A DNA stretch of 64,000 bases from Sambucus nigra. Its lineage: Eukaryota > Streptophyta > Magnoliopsida > Dipsacales > Adoxaceae. The notes beneath the pieces were generated by a model. The model did no database searches and was not told where the DNA came from. It saw nothing but the letters and a program-made list of their open reading frames with translations. The DNA lies in NCBI GenBank assembly GCA_949130495.1, contig OX422207.1, forward strand, positions 831,704,073-831,768,072, in the 5' to 3' direction. The position numbers were made by a program, and so were the translations under genes. Shown in pieces: positions 10,501 through 23,077 of the stretch; position 1 is the first letter of the stretch; every line of letters begins with the position of its first letter.

Positions 10501-11885
10501 TGTAGTGTAACTAGTTGGCATTAGTACTCACCATCACTGTGGTAAATATTAGACAAATTATGATACCTTGAGTCTAAATATGGTTAAATGGATGGAGATA
10601 AGGACTGGGGAGTTACATAATGATTTCGTATAATGAGTGTGCTTAAGAGGGCACTATATGAATTGTATGTCATATCCAGAGAATTGGCATGCACCGATGA
10701 TGGTTGTATGGGCACGGGTACTTTAGTTGCAGGACTCGGAAGCACCCATAAGAGTTACCTTTTCTAGAGAGGGCACCGCGATGTGAAATTTCAGGGTTTA
10801 TTACTAAGGATTTTTGGAATTTAGGATACCATGAGTGTTCGATTCGGGATACGAATGTAGAAAATATGAGAATAATGTTTTGTTTTAGGGATAAGTAAAT
10901 GAAATAACTATCCTCCGAGTAAATCTCCTTACTTACGTTAAGAATATACAAAGCGAAAAGAGTTCGTATTTTAGAAATATTTGGTTCCTTTGGGAATGTT
11001 AGAACGAGTGGTAGTCCTGGTTACATGATGAGATGTACGATCATAAATAATATTATTTTACTGAGGATGTCATTGGAAATAGACATTATTAGCCTTTACA
11101 GGAGTGAGTAGGTCTAGGAATCATTGTAAACTGATTAAGCCTATTAATAGAAGTGGATCCTGGAGTGACGGATCTCAGCGATCGAAAATGCTATGCAGTA
11201 GTGTATCGAGAGGGTTCCTTATTTGGATTTTGCTTGCGAGATGTCCCACGCACGAAGGTAGAAAATGTCAGGAGTTGAGAGATTTTGGATCCTAGGAGAT
11301 TTTGGTTATTATTCTTGGTATTATCACACTGATTATTTATCGGGATTTAGTGTATTCCTTGGGCGTGATGAGACTTCGATTGACAATGGTCACAAATTGG
11401 AATTTACCTTATTATCGTAAATGTTTATTTATTTATTTATTTATTTTTCCTTTTCCTTTTTATCTAAGGACGATAAATCTCAATAATCGACTAAGCTGTA
11501 TTGGGAGGGTTCCTTATTCGGATTTTGCTTGCGAGACGTCCGACGCACGAAATTGACAAAATTCGAGAGTTGAGGGAAGTTGGATACTGGGACGCTTATT
11601 TGTTTTAGATGTAAATATGTGGTGTTATACTTGGGGTATGGATATGTTTGTTGTTAATGGTACAAATTGGATATATATATCATCCATATTTGTTAATGGT
11701 ACGTGTGTTTACATATAATATGGAATATATTGGTACCCTGGGAGTGTTATGGCGAGCGGGTATGAGCCTTTCATTTATTACATAGGTTATGAGTATGGAT
11801 TAATTGAGTATAAATGTAAGGTATTGATACAAATTCAAAATGTGATTCTTGTCGTAGTGAATTCCAAGGACATAATTCAGTTATT
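10501..11885 (+). other. Non-coding interior where pol is missing
   Basis: No reverse transcriptase, RNase H or integrase motif is visible in any frame over 1.4 kb. The stretch carries a diverged direct repeat (11199-11305 and 11495-11603) and a (TTTA)n run at 11428-11446. The small open frames here show no family resemblance. Confidence 0.6.
11199..11603 (+). repeat. Diverged direct repeat pair inside Ty3 element
   Basis: Two units of about 105 bases (11199-11305 and 11495-11603) share GAGGGTTCCTTATT, GGATTTTGCTTGCGAGA, the CACGAA block and a following GAGTTGAG-TTGGAT block. They lie near 3' LTR side of the interior. The function is unknown; duplication of a packaging or splice region is possible. 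Confidence 0.65.
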
Positions 11886-11896
11886 AGGGGAAAGAA
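11886..11896 (+). other. Polypurine tract of gag-only Ty3 element
   Basis: AGGGGAAAGAA directly precedes the TGTAATAC start of the 3' LTR; plus-strand priming site. Confidence 0.75.
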
Positions 11897-14491
11897 TGTA
11901 ATACTCGTATTTTCATAATAAAATATTATGATGGAAATAAATTAATAATTTCATATTAATTATGGGAATAAATTAAATCGGATGGATTTGAATTTAAATC
12001 AAATGTTTATTCGTGATTATATAATTACACGATTCAATTTGGCGTAATGAGTTCAGTAGTAAAAACAAATCATACGTTAATAAACCTTTGGACACGTGTC
12101 GTTTAAACAAGATAAAAATGTCTAAGTGGACTAAAAATAATCGCAACACATTTCACGAAGCTTTATGAGCTTGTTTAGGTGTTTTAAACCTTTAGAAATT
12201 ATAATGGGTCATAATTATATGAGTTGGGAGACTTTCGAGCTAGTTTGATTATGGATTGGGGCCCATTTAGTGGTCCAAAATTGGGTAAATAGGCTCAACT
12301 CGGGATTCGGGACTAATATAAGATTAAGGGTAAGATTAATACTCCCCACACTTAACTAAATACATAACCCTAGAATCCCCACCCTAAGAGAGAAAGTAAT
12401 AGAGGCCAAAGAGGATAAGGGACAAGATATTTAAGGAAGAATTCATCAATCACATATCCAGGCAAGAATTTTCTTGCTTAATTTAACGTTCAATGTGCTT
12501 CTTAATTCATTTAGTAAACCACATGTGATCTTCGGGTTTATTTGTAAATTTCGTGACTAAATGGTAGGATTTAAATCTTATACATGTAGAGGACTAATTA
12601 GAACATAGTTGGTTAACCCCAGAATCTAAGATAATCGAAATCTTGAATTTGATGATAGATGCCTTAGGATTTCTTTGGGAATAAATCTGAAAACTTTGAT
12701 TCACATGTAGAGGTCCTGATATATGTTTAAGATATGTAATTTTTGTGATTTTGAACTCATATGATATGCCCCAAATCTAATTTGAATGTAGTTGAAATTA
12801 TGGTAGCAAATATGGATTAAGGGTCTTGAACCATTTATGTAAGAATCTACGATTTAGGGAGAGAAATTGATGTTAATATATGAAACTAATTGTTCTAAGA
12901 TGAGTAAATAAGTAGTAGATATTTGTTCATAAGATTTCGAAAATGAATGAACAATTATAATGAACCTTGGAAAAGAATTAAGAAAATTCGTAATATAAAA
13001 ATGTAGCAAGTCTGGGCTTCTTCCCAGGTATTAATCGATTTGGCTATTAAATTGAATTGATTCGATTGGATGAATTGATTGGGCAGTGAGGTGAATCGAT
13101 TCAGCTTCTGGGGAAAGTTGAGTTGGGCAGGGAATAGATCCTGGGTATCTTTAGGAAACCATGTGAGTTGTTGGGAAGGTGTTTGGGTAATTGAGGAATT
13201 TATTAAAAATGCTAATGTTAAGTAGTCATTTAAATAGGAAATAATTAATAATTAACTGGATGGTCAATTATAAATGGATGAACAATTATGAATTATTATG
13301 TGGGATATCTTGGGTGATTATAGAATAATTACTTATGCATAGTATATGAGAATAATATGTACTTATATTTAGTGTGTGAACATACCTATGTTAGTGGAAG
13401 GTCCTATCAGTTTGGGTTATGCGTGTTCGGGACCTTAGTACTAGTGCCACGGGTGGGCAAGATGTTGTGTAGGTCATTATTATAGGTACTACGTAGCAGC
13501 GCCATCTACGAGTGGAAGGTGTAGATGTTGGGATCTTTTTCCACCACTAGGTATGGGCCATGAACTGATGTACTACATAGGAACCGCCCCACTTATGTGT
13601 TTTTTGTGACGTTCGACTTGAGAGAGATTCCTTCATACTTACTGATAGAGCATGAATGAGGCACCACTAGTAAATGCCTTTGAGTGTCGCATATATGAAA
13701 GGACATATATAAATATCCAACTTAAATAAAATTTATAAATTTTTCTAAGAATGTAGATAGTAAATTACAGACCCATACATATATGCATTATATTTTATGT
13801 CACCTTAGTGAGATATATGAGATTGGGATACGTTGAACATTAACAATATGAATGTAAATAGTTATGTTTTAGCAAATTGGCTATAGGTAATGCAGTCGAT
13901 GTTTAATCGGCACATTTGTCATTTATCATTTCGGGACTTGGTTAGATACGGGTAATATCACACTTAAATGAGGGGTGAGATGTAAACAGTATGTGAGCGA
14001 CGATGGGGGATATTTACTTTTAATCAATTGTATTTATTGCACTTTAAATTAAATAAGTTAATTCTTGCAACTCTAGGGCGCTAAACCAAATTTAAATGTT
14101 TTCTCCTTCCATGTTTGCTTAGATAGGGATAGCAATACTGAACGAATAGCGAACTTGCTTCACGAGGGTTCATTTATTGATTCTCCCATAGGTTGCTACT
14201 TCTTCCAGTATTTACTTATTTTGGGTTATTGTAAGGGCATAAGCCCAGAGTCATTTTATTTATGATTCGAGATGGTATTTGTTCATGTTGGTTCTTATAG
14301 TGTTGGATGTGGATGTTGGTTTCACTATTACTTACCGTCACTAAAAATAATCCAGTTTTAATTCGAATGCAGTTCACTGTAGGAATGTTTATTGCGGCCG
14401 TTACTAAGAATGACATAGATTGTATTACGAGCTTCATCTTCAGCGTATTGGGTATGGCCAACCTTTACGTTAGATAATGGGGGTTGTTAAA
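11897..14491 (+). repeat. 3' LTR of gag-only Ty3 element
   Basis: Begins TGTAATACTCGTATTTT and ends GGGGGTTGTTAAA (CA mutated to AA), followed by the AGATA target duplication. It pairs with the 5' LTR over its whole length. Confidence 0.9.
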
Positions 14492-15255
14492 AGATAATTG
14501 GAGAAAAATGAATTAATTGTGCTTAAGGAATGTAAATAAGACAATCTAATGAAAGGGATAAAATGGAGACTAATTAATATAATATGATTAAATGGTCTCT
14601 AAACCCGGTAAAGGGTGGTATAGAATGGTTAAGTGTGAGTATCAGCATATCGCTCGGGTGCATTCCATAGTAGTTGCATGAATACCGACTAAATGACAAC
14701 TTTTTTGAATTATAAAAATACATGTTATATGTATAGTATTTTTATAAAAAAATGTAGCACTTAGTATTTTCCACCCCGCTGAGCATTCGCTGACCCCTAG
14801 TTTTTGTGCTAAAACCCTTATCCCCACCCTAAGTACATCAAGTAGGGACATTGGCAAGGACGCCGATAAAGCCCCTGAGGGTAATAATCGTCGTTAGGGG
14901 GTCTATGACCAATTTTGAACTTGTCTTTTGAATCATTGAAGTTCGAATATTTTAAATCTTTTTATTCAAGCCCTTGTCCAAATAGTGTAATAATACTGGG
15001 ACAACTATGATTTATATTTTATTTATTAAGCATTGGTAGATTCAATGATTTTTCGTAAATAAACCTTGTTAATCAACCTAACTACATAAAGTGATCATTA
15101 TTTCATAAATTAAAATCGATAATTTGATCATTATAAAATGGTGCAATTAAAGGATTTTTCTTAAATAATAAAATTGGACTCTTTCCCTCCCCCTTTAACT
15201 CCTTGACTCGGTGCAGGTTGACCCGATGGTAACCTAAATTCGGGTCAGGGTGTTA
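14492..15255 (+). repeat. Ty3 3' LTR, right part
   Basis: This continues the LTR interrupted at 6141; the first five bases are the second AGATA copy. It matches the reverse complement of 41120-41900 (for example the CTCGGGTGCATTCCATAGTA region against 41717-41740). Its end GGGTCAGGGTGTTA corresponds to GTGTCAGAGTGTTACA in the other copy; the final CA is lost at the junction with the next LTR. Confidence 0.75.
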
Positions 15256-17146
15256 TGCATATAATCATGATACAAACAACATGACCCCCACGTGTCATCG
15301 AAATAATAAGATATCCAATTTTTTTTAATGCGAACGATAATGTGACATAGTCTCCTCATGTAACACGTCCATCGATGTAGTAGTCAAAATATATTTCTCT
15401 AATAAACCATGTGAAGACTACAACCTTCGTGGACGCCATCATGCCTTAATGGGTACATCCGTAGGGGTCTCTCTCCTAATGGAATCCGAACAAGCATACA
15501 CAAAAGAACGGGGTTATTGCTACTTAGTCACACCATCTTGTGGTCACATAAGAAACCACCTATCATATGAAGTCACCCATGTCTCCTCGTCATTAGATCA
15601 TAACCAACTGGATGGAAGATAAAAACATCACCCTTCTCATAACCAGTGACATCAACTAGAGTCCCAGAATCCATTTAAATCCACAACCCCACCTGTAGAT
15701 TTCCCATTATCCAAATACGTACATGTTATATGTTCACAAATAACTCATAAAACATATATATCACCCATGCATATATACAAATACGATATTCCCCCCTAAT
15801 TGTGAAAATGAATACATTATACATTCGTCAAAGTACATAATGGATTTATATGTTCCCATAAAAAGTCATAATTCTCATAACCATAATCTCAATAGAAAAC
15901 ATGTCAGATTATAATCCCTAATATACCAATCAAACCATTGTAGGGAAGTCCTAAGGGAAGCAATGGTTCTAATGAAAATAAAAGCTATCAATAATCTACT
16001 TGAATCGATGTGCGTGGGAATGTTTTGAAACTGTGCATGTGGGACACTGTCCTAAAACCTTTTTCCCAGAACTGTCCGTGGAAGGCTGATTTACAACCAT
16101 ATGTTTGGGACCTTGTTTATAACCTAACAACCTAAAAATGGGTCTATAAAAAAGCTATCCAACTGAACTTTATTCACATCAAACCATCTTTAAATATTAT
16201 TCTAACTATAATAAAGTTCCAAAAGAACTTAAACATGATCCTTATATGTTCTAAATATGTTTTTATAAATATATTATCACTATTATGTTCAAAACATCAA
16301 AAACAGGCTTAAGTCATAACTTTTAACATGAAAATAAATAGGGTTCATCTTAATTACGGGTTTTATCAATAAAGTAGGTCTTTCATCATCAAAAACTATT
16401 TAAAATTCATGATGGGTCAATCCCACTAAGGTTTATAAGACTTTAAAAAAAGCATATAATCATCATAATAACCTAGTTACAACCTATTAATTCATTAAAT
16501 TCAAGTCGAGCATGTGCTTAATGCCAAAATTGATGATAAAGGCAGTTAATTATAGATAAGTTATATAAAATACGTTTTAAAGTAACTTATTTATTACCTA
16601 AACATGGAAAATTTGAGTCTTTTGCTTGATTCCTCTTGGTGCTTCCCTAATTTTTCCAAAAGAAACGCTTCCTTTGATATATCTAAAGCTCGTCTCTTGC
16701 CTAGGGTTTATGTTATATGTAAAGTAAGTGTTTAATGAAGGTTAAGTCTCTTTTAAATACTAAACCCCACAAGCATCCTATAGGCCTTGTCTTAGATCTA
16801 CAAATAATCCTAAATTGCTACCCAAAGACTTCTAATAGTTATCCTAAAGGGGTACCCACCCTAGTGGCCTAAACCGACATAATAAAAACACATCTTCGGT
16901 CCTCTATACTCACCATAACCAAGTTCAATGGTACTAACTCGCAACATAAAAATAAATAAACATTTTATTGTTAATTTACGAGTCATTTACATATAATTTA
17001 GTTTCATCGATTAAATTAATTATAATATGAAATAAGTTAATTACAATATGAAAATAATAATTCCAATAAATTACACAAAGACATGATTTGAATTAGTTAT
17101 TAATTAACCATTTATTCAAATACTTAAAAATATGGGGGATTACATT
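15256..17146 (-). repeat. Ty3 LTR, minus strand
   Basis: On the minus strand it starts TGTAATCCCCCATATTTT right after the purine tract GGGGGGAA and ends CATGATTATATGCA at the junction with the preceding LTR. It has the organisation of the other Ty3 LTRs here: an AACCCTAG-GCAAGAGACGAG leader region followed by a long AT-rich part, and a GTGACTTCATATGATAGG region that resembles 63518-63530. The lower boundary is inferred from the TG...CA rule. Confidence 0.6.
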
Positions 17147-17640
17147 CCCCCCAATAATGTAATTTATTCCTTGTAAGTTGACTCATTCCCAATCCAAAGA
17201 GACCCAATTGTATCCATCGCATGTCTTTCTCCCTTGTATATCGTATCGTGATGAAACATATATCTTCCAAGTGGATATACTAATATTTCTTTCCATCTAC
17301 TAAGAAAATTCCAGTGACCCATTCCATTCGATCAAATTGCATGTTTACGATGAGTAGTCCTCTTACAGTCCCTAATAAGGCTTATCTCCTCCTAGGTGTC
17401 CTTGTTATGGTCTTTTTAACTTATTCATCCTCACCTCACCTCCAACAAAAGAGTAATGTAAAGGCAGCCCATCCAATACCTCAAAGGGTGTAATGCTAAA
17501 GAGTGTGATAAAACATTTCGTTCTCATTAGATATAATTTACTCGATGCACCTATTCATACTTTCCCACCAATACCATGACCTAGTATCCTTTTATAACTT
17601 ATACCCCTATGGGATATATTCCAATATCGGTCAATGTTCC
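17147..17640 (-). pseudogene. Ty3 pol C-terminal remnant with polypurine tract
   Basis: The minus strand reads, in shifting frames, ITPFEVLDGLPLHYSFV (about 17450-17500), like the integrase block found before the C-terminal domain. It then reads HHDTIYKGE and KDMRWIQLGLFGLG (about 17175-17240), like the polyprotein tail. The purine tract GGGGGGAA at 17147-17154 and an LTR follow. Several frameshifts and stops make the remnant non-functional. Family assignment is by eye and could be wrong in detail. Confidence 0.45.
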
Positions 17641-19380
17641 TCCATCTAAACGTCTCACGAAAACCACTATTAATTACCAAGCCATCTCTAGACAACCACA
17701 ATCACCAAGATATTAACCACGATCATCCCCTTCAACCCATAATTGTGCTCCATGTACGAGACATAAAATTAAAACAAGGAACCCCAAAATACACTTATGT
17801 CTATCCTAGCAGGTTGTCGATGTAGAATAAGCGATGAAATCAGTCTATAGTTGAATTGAGTTTACTTTAACTATGTTTATTCTTGTAGTATAAAAATGAA
17901 GCTTTACTCAGCACTATCCAGATGCTCTTTAATGTTTCTTGAATGTATTTATAATCCTTGATCTCAAAATTTTCATGTAATTTATTTGAACTTGAAGATC
18001 TGAAAGTTTCATTTCAAGATTGGTTGTTTACATCTATGGATGATTTACCGTAGTATTTTATTTATTTTGTAATTTTTAGTTTTGTTTTCTTGAGAGTTGG
18101 TTTTTAATTTGCATATACCAGTAAAAACAAATATCTTAACTTATAGTTTTTGAGATTCGACATGTTACTAATGCATAATCATTTTTTATTTGTTAGTTTA
18201 TTTAGCAAAAATATATTGATTATGGGCATTTCACATATAATTTATAAGGATCTAACTGTTTAATGTGTGGTAATGGAGTCAGCTATTCTTCAAATGCTAT
18301 GGATCTCACAACCATAATAAAGTAAAAGTGTTTGATTTTTGAATTTGGATTCATTAAGAAGACGTAAAGAGAAGGAAAATATATATTAATTTGCTTCTTT
18401 TTACTTTGTGTCAATTCATTAAATAAACTAAATAAACATTCAAACATAAAGTATTTCATTATGATACTTTGCATTATTGCAAATTTGTCAAGACAAAAGT
18501 ATTGATTCGAGGTACCTCTTTACAATCATATAAAATTAGTAGATATGAATGTTTAATTGTACTAAAAGGTCCAAAAAGAAAACAGGGTCTTAAACATACC
18601 TTGTTTATTAAGTTGTTTAATGCGTAGAAGATCTAAAAGACTATTGAAGTTGCATGCCTCCCTTAAGCTTATTATTGCCCCATTTACTTGAATTCGTTAA
18701 TAAAACTTTCAAACATTTTTCTATAAATTTATACTGGCCTACTTACTAATCGCATTTTATTTAAAAATCTTCTCTAATCACATTGTATTTTGGCATATGA
18801 TTCTTCAATAATATTATTAAGGGAAATCATAACATCAAGTTGTCTTCCAAATGACTATATTCTCTTAAACCAATACTTAAAAGTTGCTTCTCCACTTTAC
18901 TATCCACTTATGCCATTGTCATTCCACAACTTAAGATTTTTTTAAAGAGAGAGTGCCTCCCGCCTTTTAAACCACTAGTTTACAATTGTGAAACTTCATA
19001 TCCACCTCATTTTCATCTTTATTTTCCTATTTTTGGGGATTTATCATATTATCCTCAGTCAAAAGCTCCTCAAATTCACTCATGTCTTCCCCCCGCCATC
19101 AACTAAAGATCTCAAGACAAGTTTCAAACCATGCCCTAGAGGCTGAAATAACGATGTGTCCAGCACAACTACAATCATACCATCACTCGTTTTACTTTGG
19201 AAAAGGAAACAAGTTAAAGGATGAATGAAAGGCATTTTCTGGCCAGCTAAATGCCAAAGCTAGAGCGTTTAAGTTAGGTGATGAATCAAAAGATAAATAA
19301 GCTTAGGGTTACTTATCCTCATAAGGAACTCTGTGCTTTCGTTTGTATTATGGGGAATTCCCCTATTCTCGCATTGATTT
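17641..19380. other. AT-rich stretch, nothing recognised
   Basis: Only short open frames without family resemblance. There are no LTR ends, tandem arrays or clear inverted repeats. It may be old transposon interior. Confidence 0.5.
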
Positions 19381-19796
19381 CGAGGGGCTTGGAGGTCTTC
19401 CAAAAGGGTTTTATCCTAGTCCAAGTACATTCGTGAAACTCGTTCTGCCATCCTCAAGAAGGTAGGCCTGAATCATGCCATTTGGTTTACAGGCTTCACA
19501 TTGTCCAAACACAATGTTGTGCATCAACTACTTGTATCTCATTGGAACATAGCACCCCACACGTTTGTTTTCGCTTGGGTGAATTCACAATCACCCTTGA
19601 ATATGTTTGTGGGCTGCTAGGGCTTGAGCCCACTGGGGTTTTAAATTTTGATGATGAGGGTCTGGATGCCGATAAAGCTACGGCTCAAGCCAACCCAGAT
19701 AAGATAAGTCATGATTTTGATTCCAACAAAACTACTTTTGCCCAACTCATCAAACATTACTTAACGCACCATGATTTAATTAAGTTAAATTAATCC
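19381..19796 (+). pseudogene. Plant mobile domain (PMD-like) fragment
   Basis: Two adjoining frames give one protein signature. The first holds VSHWNIAPHTFVFAW (ending about 19578); after a one-base frame change come LGEFTITLEYVCGLLGLEPTG (19566-19640) and an Asp-rich tail to TAA at 19792. The pattern H-T-F-x-F-x-x-G-E-x-T-I-T-L-E-x-V-x-x-L-L-G-L is the N-terminal hallmark of plant mobile domain proteins, found in MAIN-like host genes, MULE cargo and retroelement extra genes. The frameshift and the missing remainder make this a fragment. It could belong to a DNA transposon or a Ty3 extra ORF; nothing beside it decides. Confidence 0.6.
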
Positions 19797-21073
19797 TTTT
19801 TTATACAAATAAATTCCCTTAAAAATAATTTAACCGAGATCTCTCGGAGAATAACACAAGATATTTTTTCAAATGGATGTTTATATGAAAACATAACTAC
19901 CTCTACATATAACTTACAAGTACAAAACAAGGTCATTATTATATTTACATTTAACTTACCAAGTATAAAATAAATTACATAAAAAAGTTTCTTAGTTTAA
20001 AATTTTCATAAAAAAGATTGTTGATATTAACCCCATATTATATATCCTCCACTCTTCAATTTTATAGTCTTAACTTGATAGTCAACTCTAAATGATAGGC
20101 ATACCTAAAATAAAATATTATATGAGTGCAAGCTATAAAATCTTTGTGAATGACTATATACACACACAAAATAGAATAAAAAATCTAAATCGTATAACCG
20201 AAGTAGGAGTTGTGGACTTTCAGAAGCATTGACCCACCACAGTCCAATTAACCCATCATGATTTATAGGGACCACCACATCCCTTTATTTTAGCCCGAGT
20301 ATACAAAACATTAACTTGGATTAATGAGACCACCATATCCCGTAGGACCCACCACAGTCCATAAAATTAGATAAATTCACTTAACGTATTTAATTATATG
20401 CATATGTCTCATAAACACCACATCATTACACAAGCGTCCCAAGATATATATTTATGCTATACATTTTCATATGAAAGTATAAGTATCTACATTTCATAGG
20501 GAAGGTCACCCGCCTTTAAGTAAGAAATGAGATTAGTACCAAATCCATTTCCTTGGTATAGTAGTATTCGCAGCTTCCCCACCTATCAATTCAATATCAT
20601 AAGTATTGTAATGCACTAAATAACATTAAATCTAGTAACACAACACATTAGTTGGCCAAAATGAAAGAATTGAAAATTAATTAAATATTGTACTTCAAAT
20701 TTCTTTAACACCCTATGCATTAGGGTTCTAGCACAATTGACATAATTAAATTATGATTTTTTTAGAGAAAGTTATGCCCATTTTAGTACAACATTTTTCA
20801 AGTTGTTTTTGTAGAAAAATGGCAACGAAACTTTAATTCCAAAACATCACCCAATACAAACTAAAAGGTATTTTATTTTCATCTTAGATTATGTTATACT
20901 CATATATATTTTCTAACATCTTCAATATGAATCACATGATTTCACTAAGTATTCAATGATTTATGCCACCTTGAACACAACTAGGTCCGAAGTAGAATAT
21001 TAAAGCATAACCTAGCTTAATTAAGCATACATAATCTCTGCTTTGGGTTTTAATTCATGGAAACAACTACCTA

Positions 21074-21107
21074 ACACACACACACATGCACACACACACA
21101 TACACAC
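21074..21107. repeat. (CA)n imperfect microsatellite
   Basis: ACACACACACACATGCACACAC-type run with two interruptions. Confidence 0.8.
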
Positions 21108-21225
21108 ATATATATACAAATATCATAAATAAAGCCTTCACGAAGTGATGATTCAAGTATAGGATTTTGAAGTTTCACTTTTTACCATTCTAGCACAATT
21201 TCTCATCTATGGTGTTAAACATTTA

Positions 21226-21242
21226 TTCTCTCTCTCTCTCTA

Positions 21243-21277
<35 letters not shown>

Positions 21278-21279
21278 TT
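21226..21279. repeat. Compound (TC)n-(CA)n microsatellite
   Basis: TC repeats with one TA interruption pass directly into CACACACACACACA. Confidence 0.9.
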
Positions 21280-21941
21280 AGGAATAATGATCCTCATTTA
21301 AATATTTTCCAAATTAGAAATAAAAATATATAAATTGTAGAACTCATTCATGTGACCAACTTTAACAAAAACATAATTACCTTATAAGAGCTCCTTGATT
21401 TATGAAAAAACAATTCCAAGCAATCCGTCCATAAACAATCGTTTCTCTCTACTCAAGCTTATTTCTACCAAATATTACACTATCAAACAAATAAGATGAC
21501 AAATATCTGATTTCTAAGCAGAAAAATGTGGTAAAGTACTCATGTGGTCATTTTAAAGTGGGTTTGTATGATTGGGTGAAAGAAAGTTTCAATCAAAACA
21601 TTTTGACTTATGGAAGATTCGTCCCATTTTTGTAAATCCACTCTAAGTTATTATTTCGGCATCCGATTGAATTCCCGTTAGCGTCCACTCGTAGATAACT
21701 GAAATATGTACAACTTTTATGTATAATATTTTTCTAAAATCATATTTTTACTATGATTAAAGTAGTCTCTAATGTGAATATAAGAATATGCCCAAAATTT
21801 GAAAACCTAAACAATTGGCAAATTCACACCAACACCTTGATTTTTTTATAAACACAACAATGCATTCAAAATATATTTGACCACATAATAATCATGTGAT
21901 CTAAACATGTTATTACCGATCATAAGCTCAATTAGTATCTA

Positions 21942-21975
<34 letters not shown>

Positions 21976-22819
21976 ATAAAGTAGAAAACTTATGTATGTC
22001 ATAAGATGAAAAGATGATGTCATCTATATGAGTTTTTTTGCACTACCCCTTTTGCCCTTGAAATTTTTTGATTCCCCTCTCTTTTGACACACTCTAATTT
22101 TCTCCCTTCTCTTCAAAATTCAAAAATAGGGTTAGAATAGTATTTTAGCATTTTGATGTCATTTTCGTTACTCTCACTGTTAGTCTAAAACATATTACTT
22201 TTCAATCAAAACCCCTGCTACCCTTTCCCCACAACACAACTCCTCCCAAGCTTCCTGAACCTATTTTGAGGGAAGCTTTGTATTTGAAGCAATGACACAT
22301 CCAACCAAACTTCGTAGCTCCCAAACCTCCCACCACCAAACATCCGACCACTATTCTCCATCTCAATATATGTCTCTCTAACTTGCCCCCTCTCAACGTT
22401 GATGCCTCAGTTCTACCACACAAAAAGGGGTTTCTCTGCGTTTGCTAATGTGAGACCAGCTAGCCAACACCACCATTAGGGTTTACTTGAAATTTTTTGT
22501 ATCGTTTTACTCTCTTTCTCTCTCCGTCTCTCTCATATTTAGGTTTGTTGATGTTTATTTTAAGTTTCTGTTTTGAACTTTGTTTTGTATTTTGGAGCTG
22601 CCAAGCTTTCACTAACTGGGTATCTTTTTTTCGATGCTTTTGAATTTGAAGGTGAAATAACAGGTAACATTATATTTGTTTTGGTGTTTTTTGTGTTATC
22701 ACTTATTTTTTGTGGGATATCCATGTCGATGGAATCAACGGTGGAGTATCCTCATTGAATATCCATGCCGAAAATCTGTCGCCAAATCGATGGTATTTTT
22801 AGGGCTTTGAGGAGGAAGA

Positions 22820-23077
22820 TTAGTATTCAATCAATGCTTTGTGGAAAACAGAGATGATGCAAAAGATTCCACCTTTACTCTCAACAACTACTCTGATTTT
22901 GATTTGAGATCCTTCACTGGAGAACCCTAGCACCTGCTTTTCAATCTTCAAACTCTGGTGGGTTTCATTTTCCGACCATCGGAGTTCACCGCCGGCAGTG
23001 AGAGACGCCGGTGTCACAATCCCTTTGACCAAAACCTGGTTAGATAATATCGTTTCTCCGACTTCGGATTGATCCAT
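22820..23077 (-). pseudogene. Captured gene fragment, probably first exon of a sphingosine kinase
   Basis: An ATG-initiated minus-strand frame of 85 codons: MDQSEVGETILSNQVLVKG, then a TPASLTAGGELRW block, then KIEKQVLGF and GSQIKIRVVVESKGG. The order L-x-W ... E-K-x-V-L-G-F ... G-S-x-I-K-I-R-x-V-V-E matches, as I remember the family, the N-terminal region of plant sphingoid long-chain-base kinases, which phosphorylate sphingoid bases in lipid signalling. Codons after about residue 70 look like intron sequence. The catalytic DAGK domain is absent. Carried inside Helitron A, it fits gene capture; an alternative is an unrelated plant gene with similar spacing. Confidence 0.45.

Larger units (their letters stand above)
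6142..14491 (+). mobile_element. Complete gag-only Ty3 retrotransposon, 8.35 kb
   Basis: Two LTRs of 2609 and 2595 bp flank a 3146-bp interior. The 5-bp target duplication AGATA is present on both sides (6137-6141 and 14492-14496), so it is one insertion event. The interior has a primer site, a gag remnant and a short protease trace but no reverse transcriptase, RNase H or integrase. An autonomous Ty3 interior is usually 4.5 kb or more. It is therefore a non-autonomous element, either primarily gag-only or a deletion derivative that was mobilised by proteins of others. It lies inside an older Ty3 LTR in the same orientation. Confidence 0.85.
19800..21937 (-). repeat. Ty3 LTR (3' LTR of 24.9-kb integrase element), distal part
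   Basis: This lies between the PMD fragment and Helitron A. With 24598-24742 it makes an LTR of roughly 2.2 kb on the minus strand, downstream of the integrase remnant. Blocks such as GGGAAGGTCACCCGCC and the duplicated GACCCACCACAGTCCA (20229 and 20347) have the look of the variable part of Ty3 LTRs. The lower boundary is uncertain. It contains (CA)n at 21074-21107 and (TC)n-(CA)n at 21226-21279. Confidence 0.5.
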
